In this document: positions 49,112 to 57,901 of the stretch, in pieces
Position numbering within the stretch: the first letter of the stretch is position 1
Layout of the letters: the number at the start of each line of letters is the position of its first letter
Origin: Corallochytrium limacisporum
Taxonomy: Eukaryota; Opisthokonta
Assembly (NCBI GenBank): GCA_002811645.1
Contig: PDIP01000022.1
Span: forward strand, 177,222-241,221
DNA: 64,000 bases
Reading direction: 5' to 3'
The notes under the pieces: model-generated
What the model was told of the DNA's origin: nothing
The model's input: only the letters and a program-made list of their open reading frames with translations
Databases searched by the model: none
Translations under genes and position numbers: made by a program

Positions 49112-49619
49112 GCAGCCCACGTATACTGTCTTTCCTTACGTTGCCTCCATCGTGGACTGCGCTATATACCGGTCATTCCAGTTTTTCTGTCGTATAGCAG
49201 GGCTACACCGTTACTACTTGAGAGTCATCAAGAATAAATCGTCCGCATCTGATCTACCACTCCAATGGGACTTTAAAACACAGATCTCCATAAGTTGTTC
49301 TTTGGCGGAGCAGAAGAATCGAGTTGCTGGTCTGGGCCACAACTTTGAGAAGGAGAGTGGTTTCGTCACTGAGTGGCTGGCGAGGAAAGGGGGGAGGGGC
49401 ACAGTTTGTTCGGCTTGGTGGGGTCTACAAACGGGCAAGCGGGGTAAACTGCTTACTGACGACCTGCTGCAAACGCAACGGCCACAAGTGCCGTGCGTGG
49501 GTCGAGCAGGAAGTTGTGTTCCTCCGTAGGCGTACAAAAGAAGATAAGACGCAGCTGAAGAACATTTTGAGGATCGTTCTCCACATGATCCGGGCGAGGA
49601 ATTGCTCGGTGGGACAACT
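49112..49619. promoter_or_regulatory. Divergent spacer Ulp1-type protease / HPRT
   Basis: This 508-bp spacer with a 6-G run (49389-49394) should contain both promoters. A 139-codon plus-strand frame (49110-49529) has no recognisable similarity. Confidence 0.45.
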
Positions 49620-50213
49620 ATGACTGTGTCTAACATGGTAGAGGCTGATATCGAGAAAGTACTATTTAGTGCCGAAGCAGTTCAGCGGCGGGTGAAGGAA
49701 ATGGCACAAGAATTGGAGCTTCAGTTGGGGAAAAGTGACGATGCCATTTGTGTGTTGTGCGTCCTTGATGGTGCTTTTGTATTTTGCGCAGATTTGATTC
49801 GTCATCTACCCCTTAATTTCAAGATCGGGTTTATCAAGGCTGCGTCTTATGGGGAACGGACAGAAACATCCGGTAGTGTACTTTTGAAGCTCGACGTCCC
49901 GAACGAGCGTGTAAAGGGGCATACAATAGTGATTGTTGAGGATATCATTGACACAGGCCGCACACTAGAAAAGATTATTGAGCATCTGAAGAGCAAGGGT
50001 GCGGCAAAGGTGTTGACAGCTGTTCTGCTCGATAAGGCGGCCCGCCGTGAGCGCTCGATAAGCATTGACCACGTTGGGTTTGATTGCCCGGACGAGTTCG
50101 TTGTCGGTTATGGATTGGACTACGGATACAAGTACCGTCAATTGCCTTACATTGGTTGTCTGACCTCAGAGGCCATCAAGAGTAACGGATCTGATGAGGA
50201 AACCGCGGTTTAG
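49620..50213 (+). CDS. Hypoxanthine (guanine) phosphoribosyltransferase
   Basis: This enzyme salvages hypoxanthine and guanine with PRPP to form IMP and GMP. The 197-residue product has the PRPP-binding loop as VIVEDIIDTGRTLEKI, the pyrophosphate loop VLDGAFVFCADL, the flexible loop SYGERTETSG and the purine-site region VGYGLDYGYKYRQLPYIG. This order and spacing are standard for HPRT. The frame is open six codons upstream through TTG; the ATG at 49620 is preferred. It is convergent with COG8, 61 bp away. Confidence 0.94.
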   Translation: MTVSNMVEADIEKVLFSAEAVQRRVKEMAQELELQLGKSDDAICVLCVLDGAFVFCADLIRHLPLNFKIGFIKAASYGERTETSGSVLLKLDVPNERVKGHTIVIVEDIIDTGRTLEKIIEHLKSKGAAKVLTAVLLDKAARRERSISIDHVGFDCPDEFVVGYGLDYGYKYRQLPYIGCLTSEAIKSNGSDEETAV

Positions 50214-50274
50214 TCCATCTGTGAATATATGTACTTCATTTTTGGACGACGTATAGTCCAAGTTTCTTTACTAT

Positions 50275-52194
50275 TCAAAAGTCATCATTCCATCCATCTG
50301 CACCCTTCGATGATGACTGTGGTACTGCAAAGGCGTTAATGGCATGGGTTGTCTGTCCTGGTACCTGTGCCTGGGCACCAGATGGCTGCTGTGGTCCCGA
50401 CCGCTCTGTTGATGGCAAAGCAGACTGCGTTGCTGTCGGAGGTCCCGTGGAAGCTGCCACAGGCCCTGATTGCGGCACCGACGGGGCCGATTTGATGGGC
50501 TGCGGCATGTATGGGGCCAACGCAGCCGTGATCTCAGACTTATTCCAACGGAGAATGGCTCGTGGTCGGACACTGTCATCCTCGTTGCCAGGACTAAAGA
50601 TTGCGGACAACATAGAGCAAACGTACGGCACGAAATAGACACAAATGATACGGCAAAAGTTACGGAATGCTGTCCTCTCGCTTTCGCTTAAGGTGTGGGA
50701 TCGCATTCGGTATGATCGGTGAATGCCCTCACAGATTTTCCTGAGGGTTTCTGACATGTACTTGTTGAAGTAAGACGCTGTTGTGATCAGGGCAAATGTA
50801 CGCAATTCGTTGAGCACTGACACCAGAGCATTACTCAATTTTGCAATGACCTTGTATCGCCGTAGTTCGATAGGAGGTACCAACGTTTTGCTCACAGTGA
50901 TAGAAAGATCACTCGAAGCTTTATCATCGCCAATGTATGATGACATGTCCTGGCTGAATGACACTGAATCGAGTGCCCGCAGAAAATCGCCCTTGGCCTG
51001 ATCAACCTGCATCGTAACCAACTCCTTTATCCGATTCTCAAAGGGCAGTGGTGCTTCGACGCTGAAGTCTGCACCAATCTTCTGCAGGCTCTCGGCAGCA
51101 TGAATCATCTGTACATATATCGCAGACAAGGATGTGCCGTCATGGACGCCTTTGAGGTGCCGCTGGAGGTGATCGAGTAATTTGTCGACATAAAAAGCAA
51201 TCCAGTCCGCAAGCAGGTAGTTACCAGCGTCTTCATTGAGTGCATCTTTGGCCCCTGTGGCTGTTGTAGATTCATTCATTTGTCCACTTTCGCCAAACAG
51301 CGCCTGATACTGCGATACTACAGCATAGACTTGCTGGCGCCATGTGTCGACAACGTGGATGAAGGCACTGTGATTATCCAGTGACCCACCGTGCATGGAA
51401 TCTCCCTTGGAAATTGCAAGACTGAGCTGTTGATCCAAGTGCTGAGATCTCATCTTCAAAAAACTGCGGCGAAGCTCCGAGTCGCTCATCATATCAAGAC
51501 GATGTAAGTGTCCAAGGATTCTAAAGCACTGCGGCAATTTGGTCTCTGTTTTCAGTGCCGACAACAGCTGGCTCTGCAGTGCCTTTGCATGTGAATTGCA
51601 CTCTCGTACAATGGTCTCGATAACAGCAATGCCCGGTAGCTTCGCACTCAGCTCCTGAGCATAACTAATAATGGTTAAAGCCTCTTCATGATGGCCACTG
51701 TGAACACATGTGCCTAACAGCTGCGGAATCTCAAGGATTTCCGTCACTTTTTGATTTTGCCGTAGGCCATATCCGATCATATCATGCTGTTCACTAGCTG
51801 CTCGTAACGAGCGGTCCAAAACTTTGCTCTGATCGATAGCACCTGGAACAGCCTCAAGAAGGTCGCTGGCCCTGTCGTCAATGCGCCCGAATTCTTTTCC
51901 GAGTTCGTTAGACGCAGTTGCAGCCTGGATGAAAACTTTGTAGTTTTTGAATGCAAGTTCTTGGGTCTCCGCCAAACACCGTTGTCTCTCTTGCTCCAAC
52001 CTCCTGGGCTCGTTACGAAGTTGTCGAAGAGGCAGCTTCATAAGCGACTCTGCATACTCTTGCACACCTTCCTTTTCCAGCACAGTCTCATATTTGCCAA
52101 GAGGATCATTCTCAGAGTTAAAAAGTAAAGCCAGCAGCTCACCTCCGTCGATCTTACTATCGGCCGCAAGGGCATCTGTCGTTGAAGCTACCAT
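50275..52194 (-). CDS. COG8: Conserved oligomeric Golgi complex subunit 8
   Basis: COG8 belongs to lobe B of the COG tether for retrograde intra-Golgi vesicles. The 639-residue product (human 612) is largely helical and shows family features. Near the N-terminus is ESLMKLPLRQLRNEPRRLEQER, equivalent to the conserved LR.EP..L..E block. EIPQLLGTCVHSGHHEEALTIISYAQ is the most diagnostic stretch, with LPQL, C...G and EEAL. The C-terminus is low-complexity (Pro, Gln, Ser, Ala). The ATG at 52194 is used; a GTG lies 8 codons upstream. It is tandem with TFIIS, about 500 bp downstream of it. Confidence 0.88.
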   Translation of the reverse strand: MVASTTDALAADSKIDGGELLALLFNSENDPLGKYETVLEKEGVQEYAESLMKLPLRQLRNEPRRLEQERQRCLAETQELAFKNYKVFIQAATASNELGKEFGRIDDRASDLLEAVPGAIDQSKVLDRSLRAASEQHDMIGYGLRQNQKVTEILEIPQLLGTCVHSGHHEEALTIISYAQELSAKLPGIAVIETIVRECNSHAKALQSQLLSALKTETKLPQCFRILGHLHRLDMMSDSELRRSFLKMRSQHLDQQLSLAISKGDSMHGGSLDNHSAFIHVVDTWRQQVYAVVSQYQALFGESGQMNESTTATGAKDALNEDAGNYLLADWIAFYVDKLLDHLQRHLKGVHDGTSLSAIYVQMIHAAESLQKIGADFSVEAPLPFENRIKELVTMQVDQAKGDFLRALDSVSFSQDMSSYIGDDKASSDLSITVSKTLVPPIELRRYKVIAKLSNALVSVLNELRTFALITTASYFNKYMSETLRKICEGIHRSYRMRSHTLSESERTAFRNFCRIICVYFVPYVCSMLSAIFSPGNEDDSVRPRAILRWNKSEITAALAPYMPQPIKSAPSVPQSGPVAASTGPPTATQSALPSTERSGPQQPSGAQAQVPGQTTHAINAFAVPQSSSKGADGWNDDF

Positions 52195-52693
52195 CGCGTA
52201 TCTGATTGCGTCTGCCACTTTCGGTGGCCGTATTCTCCTCTTAACGCACCATCGCTTTTCCTAGACGCCCTACGTGTGGCAAACCTTTAGGTCTGATCAG
52301 CAACTGATCTGTTACGCTTGCTTTCGAATTGGACATTGAGGCAGCCACGTAGTAAATATCTTTTCACTGTCAAAAATACCAATAAAGCGTGCTCGGTGTT
52401 CCAGCTCAATTCGCTCAGGTCCCCTTCCGTTTGGACTGGGAAGGGGCAAAAGTCAAAACAGCCAGTTGGGGAGGGCAAATTGGCGGACAGCAGGGGTACT
52501 CGCCGCTGGCTCTCGGTTTTTTTGAATATTTCAAATGATTCGGGACCCACTTGCCGCAGTTTCATGGCCAGCCACGACCACTGGTAATCGGCCGATAGCA
52601 ACATCAGTCTTCCTTGACGGGGTGCTTTAACCATACCATTGTGAATATATTAGTATAGTGGGATTATGGAGATTCAGCAGTTAGTGCGCAAGT
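52195..52693. other. Spacer between TFIIS and COG8
   Basis: This 499-bp spacer holds the COG8 promoter on the minus strand. A 115-codon minus-strand frame (52287-52634) lacks recognisable similarity and is not called. Confidence 0.45.
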
Positions 52694-53548
52694 CTAGCAG
52701 AACTTCCAGCTATTCTGGCAATTGTTGCAAGTCACGAACGTTGTCATAGGTTCATCAGCACTGCGTGTCTGCATCTGGAAGTAGGTTGTGTCACGGTGCT
52801 TGCACTTTCCACACTGAAATTGCTTGGTACGGGTACCGGATGGCTTGGCTGTTTGTGCCATGCGAACCGCTTCTTCTTTGAGAAAATCGAGCTTCTCTTT
52901 CATGTCCTTGGTAGCAAGCTCTTCCTGTGTCATGCCAGCCAGTTGTTCCGGCATCAGTTCGGACTTCATGACCGCCTCACGGAGCTCGGCATTGCGCTTG
53001 AGATTGAGATACTTCTCACGGACCTGAGTCTTGTACTTCTCCGATGCTGTTCCCCCGTTCTTGTCAAATATCGCCTGCTCGCAGGCGATGGCCAATTCTT
53101 CGTTACCTTCGAAGAGCTGGAGCAGAAGCTTGCGTGATCCATCACGGGTAGAGTCGCCAGTGTATCCATCCTTGCTCAATACTTTCTTTGGCGCAGGCGC
53201 TGCACCTGGAGTACCATTGGAGCTGCCATTCTTAGGCGTTGACTTCTCCACCTTGCCATTAGCGGCCTTGGCGGAGGCTTTCTGGTCGCTGGGTGTAGCA
53301 GGGCTAGGAACCAGCTTTTTCCACTTTGAGATAAGTGCTTTACCCTTTGCAGCAACCTTTGGATCGTCCACAGCCTTGCGTGCGGTATTGACTGAGCGCC
53401 CAACACGCGTCTTTTCGATAATAGAGAATGTGATTTTGTGTTCCTCCAACTGTCCAAAGAGTTCATTGACACGGGTCGAGTCCGGCTTACCAGCAGCCAA
53501 CTTGTCGAGTTCCTTTGCAATCTTTCCAACGTCTTCCATATTCGACAT
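52694..53548 (-). CDS. Transcription elongation factor TFIIS
   Basis: TFIIS stimulates RNA cleavage by backtracked RNA polymerase II. The 284-residue product (human 301) has all three domains. Domain I is a TFIIS N-terminal (LW) bundle, about 1-80, with VGRSVNTARKAVDDPKVAAKGKALISKWKKLV. Domain II is central, about 130-235. Domain III is a zinc ribbon with CGKCKHRDTTYFQMQTRSADEP and a second Cys pair CNNCQNSWKFC. The catalytic acidic hairpin residues RSADEP are intact. The linker is Ala/Ser/Lys-rich. The start ATG has a second Met three codons on. Confidence 0.95.
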   Translation of the reverse strand: MSNMEDVGKIAKELDKLAAGKPDSTRVNELFGQLEEHKITFSIIEKTRVGRSVNTARKAVDDPKVAAKGKALISKWKKLVPSPATPSDQKASAKAANGKVEKSTPKNGSSNGTPGAAPAPKKVLSKDGYTGDSTRDGSRKLLLQLFEGNEELAIACEQAIFDKNGGTASEKYKTQVREKYLNLKRNAELREAVMKSELMPEQLAGMTQEELATKDMKEKLDFLKEEAVRMAQTAKPSGTRTKQFQCGKCKHRDTTYFQMQTRSADEPMTTFVTCNNCQNSWKFC

Positions 53549-54243
53549 ACTTGCTCTTTGTATTTCTTGCTTAGGGGTCTAACCCTGCGTCCCAATTCTA
53601 GTGCATTCCCTTAACCCTCGCGGTGGCGTTCCTTTTGGTGGATCTCAACAGTCTCGCGTGTTCACTCCCGCGCCAATCATGGTAAAATAAACGACTTTTG
53701 ATCAGTTAATGAAATAGGTGATCAAACCAAATAACGGTTTGCTTCATTCACAAAAGAACGTCTGTCCGTTTACCTTTGTTCGCCAGTCCAACACCCGAAC
53801 ACGTTCAACAAATTCCCTGTGGGGGGAGGACTGGGAGCTGTGCAGTAGGCGCGCTACACAGCGAGAAACGATCGGGAACACTCACGACGAGTAGGAGAGG
53901 CCGCATATGAAAGACCGTGCCCGACCAGTCTTGCGGCTGACTTTCAGAGAAATGAAGGGATGGGGAGGGGGGGGCAGTGTTATTGTTCTCGGGCAATGTG
54001 GTGTGTGCCGCAACAACTCAAAGCTCGCGTCTGCCAGTTTCGTAGGTCTTTCCTGGTATGAATGGGTGCGGATGTGATATCTTTGGACACCCACATATTT
54101 TTTATCACTTTCTAGTTCGTAAGTTCATGGCCCAGGATTATTAATACTGTGAAATAGGTAGAGACGAGGAGGGCGATCATGTTGTAGAGTGCAACTCACC
54201 CCGTTCGTAAAGTACAGACAGATACGGATTCAACACGAGAGAC
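53549..54243. promoter_or_regulatory. Divergent spacer TFIIS / VPS25
   Basis: These 695 bp carry an 8-G run (53967-53974) and a TTGGCGCGGG sequence on the minus strand (about 53664-53673) that is close to an E2F-type site. No gene was recognised. Confidence 0.45.
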
Positions 54244-54777
54244 ATGGGAGACTTTGAATGGCCTCAATTCTACGGATTTCCACCCTTTTTTACGCTTCAG
54301 CCGAACCATGTGACAAGGGAAAAACAAATTGAGCTCTGGTGCGACCTTGTCCTCAGCTATTGCCGTCACCATGGCATCTTCAAGGTCAATGTTGCTGACC
54401 TGGCCGCCAAGGATCTGTTCCATAACAAAGCAAAGAATCGTAAATTGAAAGAGTCTGATGTTCGGATCGTCTTGGACGAGCTAAAACGACGGGGCAACTT
54501 GGAATGGCTTGATAGGAACAAAACACAGTGTCAGATCATTTGGAAGTCAACAGATCAATGGGCCGCACTAATTTACAGTTGGGCGGAGAAAACTGGTCAG
54601 ATCAATTCTGTTTGCACTGTATTTGAGATCCATAGCGGTGAAGCTAGTGAAGCTGAAGAATTTCACGGTCTTGATCAAGAGACAATGATGAAAGCTTTGG
54701 ATGCTTTGGAAAAGCAAGGGAAAGCTGCCATCTTCACTGGCAACAACGAAGAAAACACCGGTGTCAAGTTTTTCTGA
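54244..54777 (+). CDS. VPS25: ESCRT-II subunit VPS25
   Basis: VPS25 has two winged-helix domains and is present in two copies in ESCRT-II, which drives multivesicular-body sorting. The 177-residue product (human 176) is collinear with the family: FEWPQFYGFPPFFTLQPNHVTREKQIELWCDLVLSY at the N-terminus contains the conserved PP.FTLQPN motif that binds VPS22/VPS36. The second winged helix carries FHGLDQETMMKALDALEKQGKA. The C-terminus ends GVKFF as in other VPS25 proteins. The gene is convergent with the PIP kinase, 94 bp away. Confidence 0.96.
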   Translation: MGDFEWPQFYGFPPFFTLQPNHVTREKQIELWCDLVLSYCRHHGIFKVNVADLAAKDLFHNKAKNRKLKESDVRIVLDELKRRGNLEWLDRNKTQCQIIWKSTDQWAALIYSWAEKTGQINSVCTVFEIHSGEASEAEEFHGLDQETMMKALDALEKQGKAAIFTGNNEENTGVKFF

Positions 54778-54871
54778 ACGTTCTGTAGACCTGTTAGTTT
54801 CAAAGTGACTTAAAAGTCAACGCCGTATAGTTCTTAGCCTATAACGGCTTGCCTGTGAATAATCTATTGTT

Positions 54872-55957
54872 TTATACCACTACATTCTCCATAAACTCCA
54901 CTAGTCTCTTGGCATATGATCCCGGGTCAACAGAACTAATACCGGCCCCATCACCATATCTGATACTCTTGCCTGCGTGAGCGGCATGTTTACGCACTCC
55001 ATAGTGTGTGTACACGTCTACAATACCCATGAAATAGATCTCGCGTTTGTCGACAGGGAGTGAATGAACTGCGTAGATATCAATGTCCTCCTCGATCTCC
55101 GGTTCCTCCTTTTGATCGTACTCCACCACGCCCACCATGATAGAATAGTCCATGATGTTCAGTTTCTGCATGATGGTAACATCCTCCTTGAGAATATCCA
55201 GGAAGACATCCCGTCGTTCCTCACCGAGGAAGATACGACTTCCCATTTGTACGAAATCCTTGTCCTTGAATCGAGGTACAGGCTTCTCTTTGTCCTTTTT
55301 GTCTGCTTCTCGGCCAACTGTTGAACCCTTAAGGAAAAATATCTTCGAAAATTGCATGATACCGCTGCAAACGTTGCGGTGGATCATGATGTGGAACTCC
55401 TTGCTGTCAATGTGCAATCGGTACGCCCCCAGGATTGCAGGCAGCAGAGTTCTTCCCTCGCACTGTACCACGTGATCATGGTATGGCTGAATGATCTCTA
55501 GGAATGCAGAGAAATCGTCCTTGTCTACAATATTGACACAAAACCTGCGATCGAAAGTGATATATGCAGGAGCAGATGTCCAATAACTTTCTTCCCGAGT
55601 GGGATCCCCTTCCGTCAGGGACTCAATTACCTCTGTTGCTTCTACGTCATATTTCTCTCGAAGCACATGGAACACCAAAGGTGCGTACTCCTTGAAGACA
55701 AAATTTGACGGCAACGCTTGTGGGTTGTAGTTCTTTGTTTCCGAAGTGGTTTTACGATGCGCATTAAAGTCTTCCTTTAAGAGAAGCCTGGTATTCATAT
55801 TTCTACTCGCAAGCACCATAGATGTCTCTACACCCCAACACAATGCCTGCCACAAAGGATCTCCTTCTGGAGGGAGAATCTTTTGCTTCTGCTTGACTGT
55901 CTTGAAACGATCCTTACGACTGCGGACATTCCGCTTTTTTTCGTGTTTATCAGACAT
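54872..55957 (-). CDS. Phosphatidylinositol phosphate kinase, type II (PIP4K)-like
   Basis: The 361-residue product is the catalytic core of a PIP kinase with little else. Visible motifs are SKIFFLKGSTV, IMDYSIMVGV (catalytic MDYS-x-x-VG), and the activation-loop region YFMGIVDVYTHYGVRKHAAHAGKSIRYG followed by GAGISSVDPGSYAKRLVEFM. The AAHA-x-K and GAG-IS-V-P-x-x-YAKR pattern fits type II enzymes (phosphatidylinositol-5-phosphate 4-kinases) rather than type I 5-kinases. Substrate is inferred from this loop. Type II kinases are mainly known from animals and close relatives. The ATG at 55957 is the start. Confidence 0.86.
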   Translation of the reverse strand: MSDKHEKKRNVRSRKDRFKTVKQKQKILPPEGDPLWQALCWGVETSMVLASRNMNTRLLLKEDFNAHRKTTSETKNYNPQALPSNFVFKEYAPLVFHVLREKYDVEATEVIESLTEGDPTREESYWTSAPAYITFDRRFCVNIVDKDDFSAFLEIIQPYHDHVVQCEGRTLLPAILGAYRLHIDSKEFHIMIHRNVCSGIMQFSKIFFLKGSTVGREADKKDKEKPVPRFKDKDFVQMGSRIFLGEERRDVFLDILKEDVTIMQKLNIMDYSIMVGVVEYDQKEEPEIEEDIDIYAVHSLPVDKREIYFMGIVDVYTHYGVRKHAAHAGKSIRYGDGAGISSVDPGSYAKRLVEFMENVVV

Positions 55958-56629
55958 GACTGCTACGTCCACCGTTCAAATCCAACAGATGTTTCGAACT
56001 CCTACCATTACATCGTTGACTGAAGTCTATTAATGGCTCGTATTACTTGTTATACCGCGGCGATTTAGAGGAAAGGGAACAGAGTGAGTGCGGATAGCAA
56101 AAACGCGACCCTGAACTACCTTAGGAACCCGAGAATTGTGGGTCCGAACCCACCCGCGATCCCATCGCCGGTAAAAAAATCAAAACAACCCCGCGCAAAG
56201 CGGAAGGTGGGAAGGAAAGTTTGAAAACGGGACTCCCAAATTGAAATAAATAGGCCCCCAACACATACCGTGTGTTGGGTGCGACTCTTAAAGTCACCAG
56301 CAGAAATTCTGAACCGTGCAGCTCCACTCCCCCGGTGCGTGCCCTCCCCTCAATGAGACCTCCCGTGTGAGGGAATGCGAACCGTTATCGGGACCAGTTG
56401 GCTCCGCGAAGTTTTGGTTCTGCAAACAGGCTGTCAAATGTTCGAAGAAAAGAGGATAGCAGACTGCCAGAACTTATGGTACTTGATACAGGATTTTGCA
56501 TGACCTTAAATTGATGAATCAGGGGCTTGAAAATGTGTAGTAGCTACCGGACGATAATGTTTGGCATGGAAATTTGGAAACCATGGCATTGACCTCTCAG
56601 ACGTAAGACACATATAGCATACAAGAAAC
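55958..56629. promoter_or_regulatory. Divergent spacer PIP4K-like / eIF2B-beta
   Basis: This 672-bp spacer contains a short inverted repeat GTGGG/CCCAC around 56148-56163, which looked like a tRNA T-arm but does not fold as one. Promoters for both genes are expected here. Confidence 0.4.
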
Positions 56630-57718
56630 ATGGACAGCACAAGCGAAGTCACCATCGACACCCTTATTTTCGGGTTAAAGTTCAGAAAGATCACTTCCCC
56701 TCATGACATTGCCAAGGCCACGGTCATTGCTCTGAGACATTTCATTTCTACCGCGCGGTGGAACACTGCCAAGGAATTGATCACATTAGTACGCGCAGAA
56801 GGGCGGCGCCTGTACAGCGCACGCAGTAGCGAAAATGTCCCGGGAAACATGGTGCGTCGCATCCTGTTTATTATCAAGTCAGAGTACATTCAGCTGCAGC
56901 AGGATGAAGGAAAAGACATCTCGACAAATACCCAGGCCCTGCAGAATGTTGATGGATTGTATACCCTAGCAGATGAGGGAATGCTGAAGTATGACAAATT
57001 ATATCATCAGCTCAAACCTCGCATTATGGATGCTATCAATGAGGAATTGTTGGCAGAATTGGAGGGTGCGATCAGTGACATTAGTGGCCAGGCACTGGAA
57101 CACGTATACAGCAACGAGGTCATCATGACTCTGGGCTACTCTCGAACTGTTGAGCACTTCCTGCTGCAGAGCGCACGGAAACGTAAGATTCAGGTCATTG
57201 TGAGCGAAGCGGGCCCAAGTTGTCGAGGGCATGAGCTTGCAAAGGCTTTGAGCAGCCACGGAGTAGATGTCACAGTTGTCGCCGATGCTGCTGTATTTGC
57301 TTTGATGAGCCGTGTCAATAAGGTAATATTGGGCACACAGGCTGTGCTGGCGGACGGAGGCCTGATGGCCATCAATGGAAGTCACGCTCTGGCAATGGCG
57401 GCCCGGCTGCACAATGTCCCGGTTTTCGTTTTGGCAGCGATGTTCAAGCTGGCACCCGAGTACCCGTGCTCGTACGATCAGGATACCTTTAACAATTTGG
57501 TGAACCCTTCGAAGGTATACCCTTTCAGTTCCGCCACTGGAAATCTTATTGACGCCCAGATCAATCGTCCTACCTTCGACTATGTGCCTCCAGAGCTCAT
57601 CACGCTATTTATTACCAACATGGGAGGTCATCCTCCGTCGTACATCTACCGCATACTGCGTGAAGTCTATCGTCCCGAGGACTTTGACCTCCTCGGTGAT
57701 GAACAAATGGAAGAATAA
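56630..57718 (+). CDS. EIF2B2: Translation initiation factor eIF2B subunit beta
   Basis: eIF2B-beta is a regulatory subunit of the decameric guanine nucleotide exchange factor for eIF2, and part of the binding site for phosphorylated eIF2-alpha. The 362-residue product (human 351) has the N-terminal helical domain and a Rossmann-like C-terminal domain. The latter carries LGYSRTVEHFLLQSARKRKIQVIVSEAGP, CRGHELAKAL, ALMSRVNKVILGTQAVLADGGL and FDYVPPELITLFITNMGGHPPSYIYR. The last block is diagnostic of the beta subunit. It is convergent with NRAMP, 183 bp away. Confidence 0.95.
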   Translation: MDSTSEVTIDTLIFGLKFRKITSPHDIAKATVIALRHFISTARWNTAKELITLVRAEGRRLYSARSSENVPGNMVRRILFIIKSEYIQLQQDEGKDISTNTQALQNVDGLYTLADEGMLKYDKLYHQLKPRIMDAINEELLAELEGAISDISGQALEHVYSNEVIMTLGYSRTVEHFLLQSARKRKIQVIVSEAGPSCRGHELAKALSSHGVDVTVVADAAVFALMSRVNKVILGTQAVLADGGLMAINGSHALAMAARLHNVPVFVLAAMFKLAPEYPCSYDQDTFNNLVNPSKVYPFSSATGNLIDAQINRPTFDYVPPELITLFITNMGGHPPSYIYRILREVYRPEDFDLLGDEQMEE

Positions 57719-57901
57719 AGTCACAAAGAAATGATGTTGTTTTGCATGTAGCAAGAGCATGCTAGTTTAGAAATGTGTTCTTCGTTAACTATGTTCTACA
57801 AAGTGATCGACATAAGATGATGATGATCATGGCTGATATGATGCGAGAAATGATAACTCCACAACAATGGACAGGGAAACTCATCTCGAGTTCGCTTTGA
57901 A

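Noticed and set aside
52287..52634. 115-codon minus-strand frame between TFIIS and COG8
   Set aside because: No family features; it occupies the expected COG8 promoter and 5' UTR.
56140..56175. GTGGG/CCCAC hairpin resembling a tRNA T-arm
   Set aside because: The loop is 6 nt instead of 7 on either strand, and no acceptor or D-arm partner is present.
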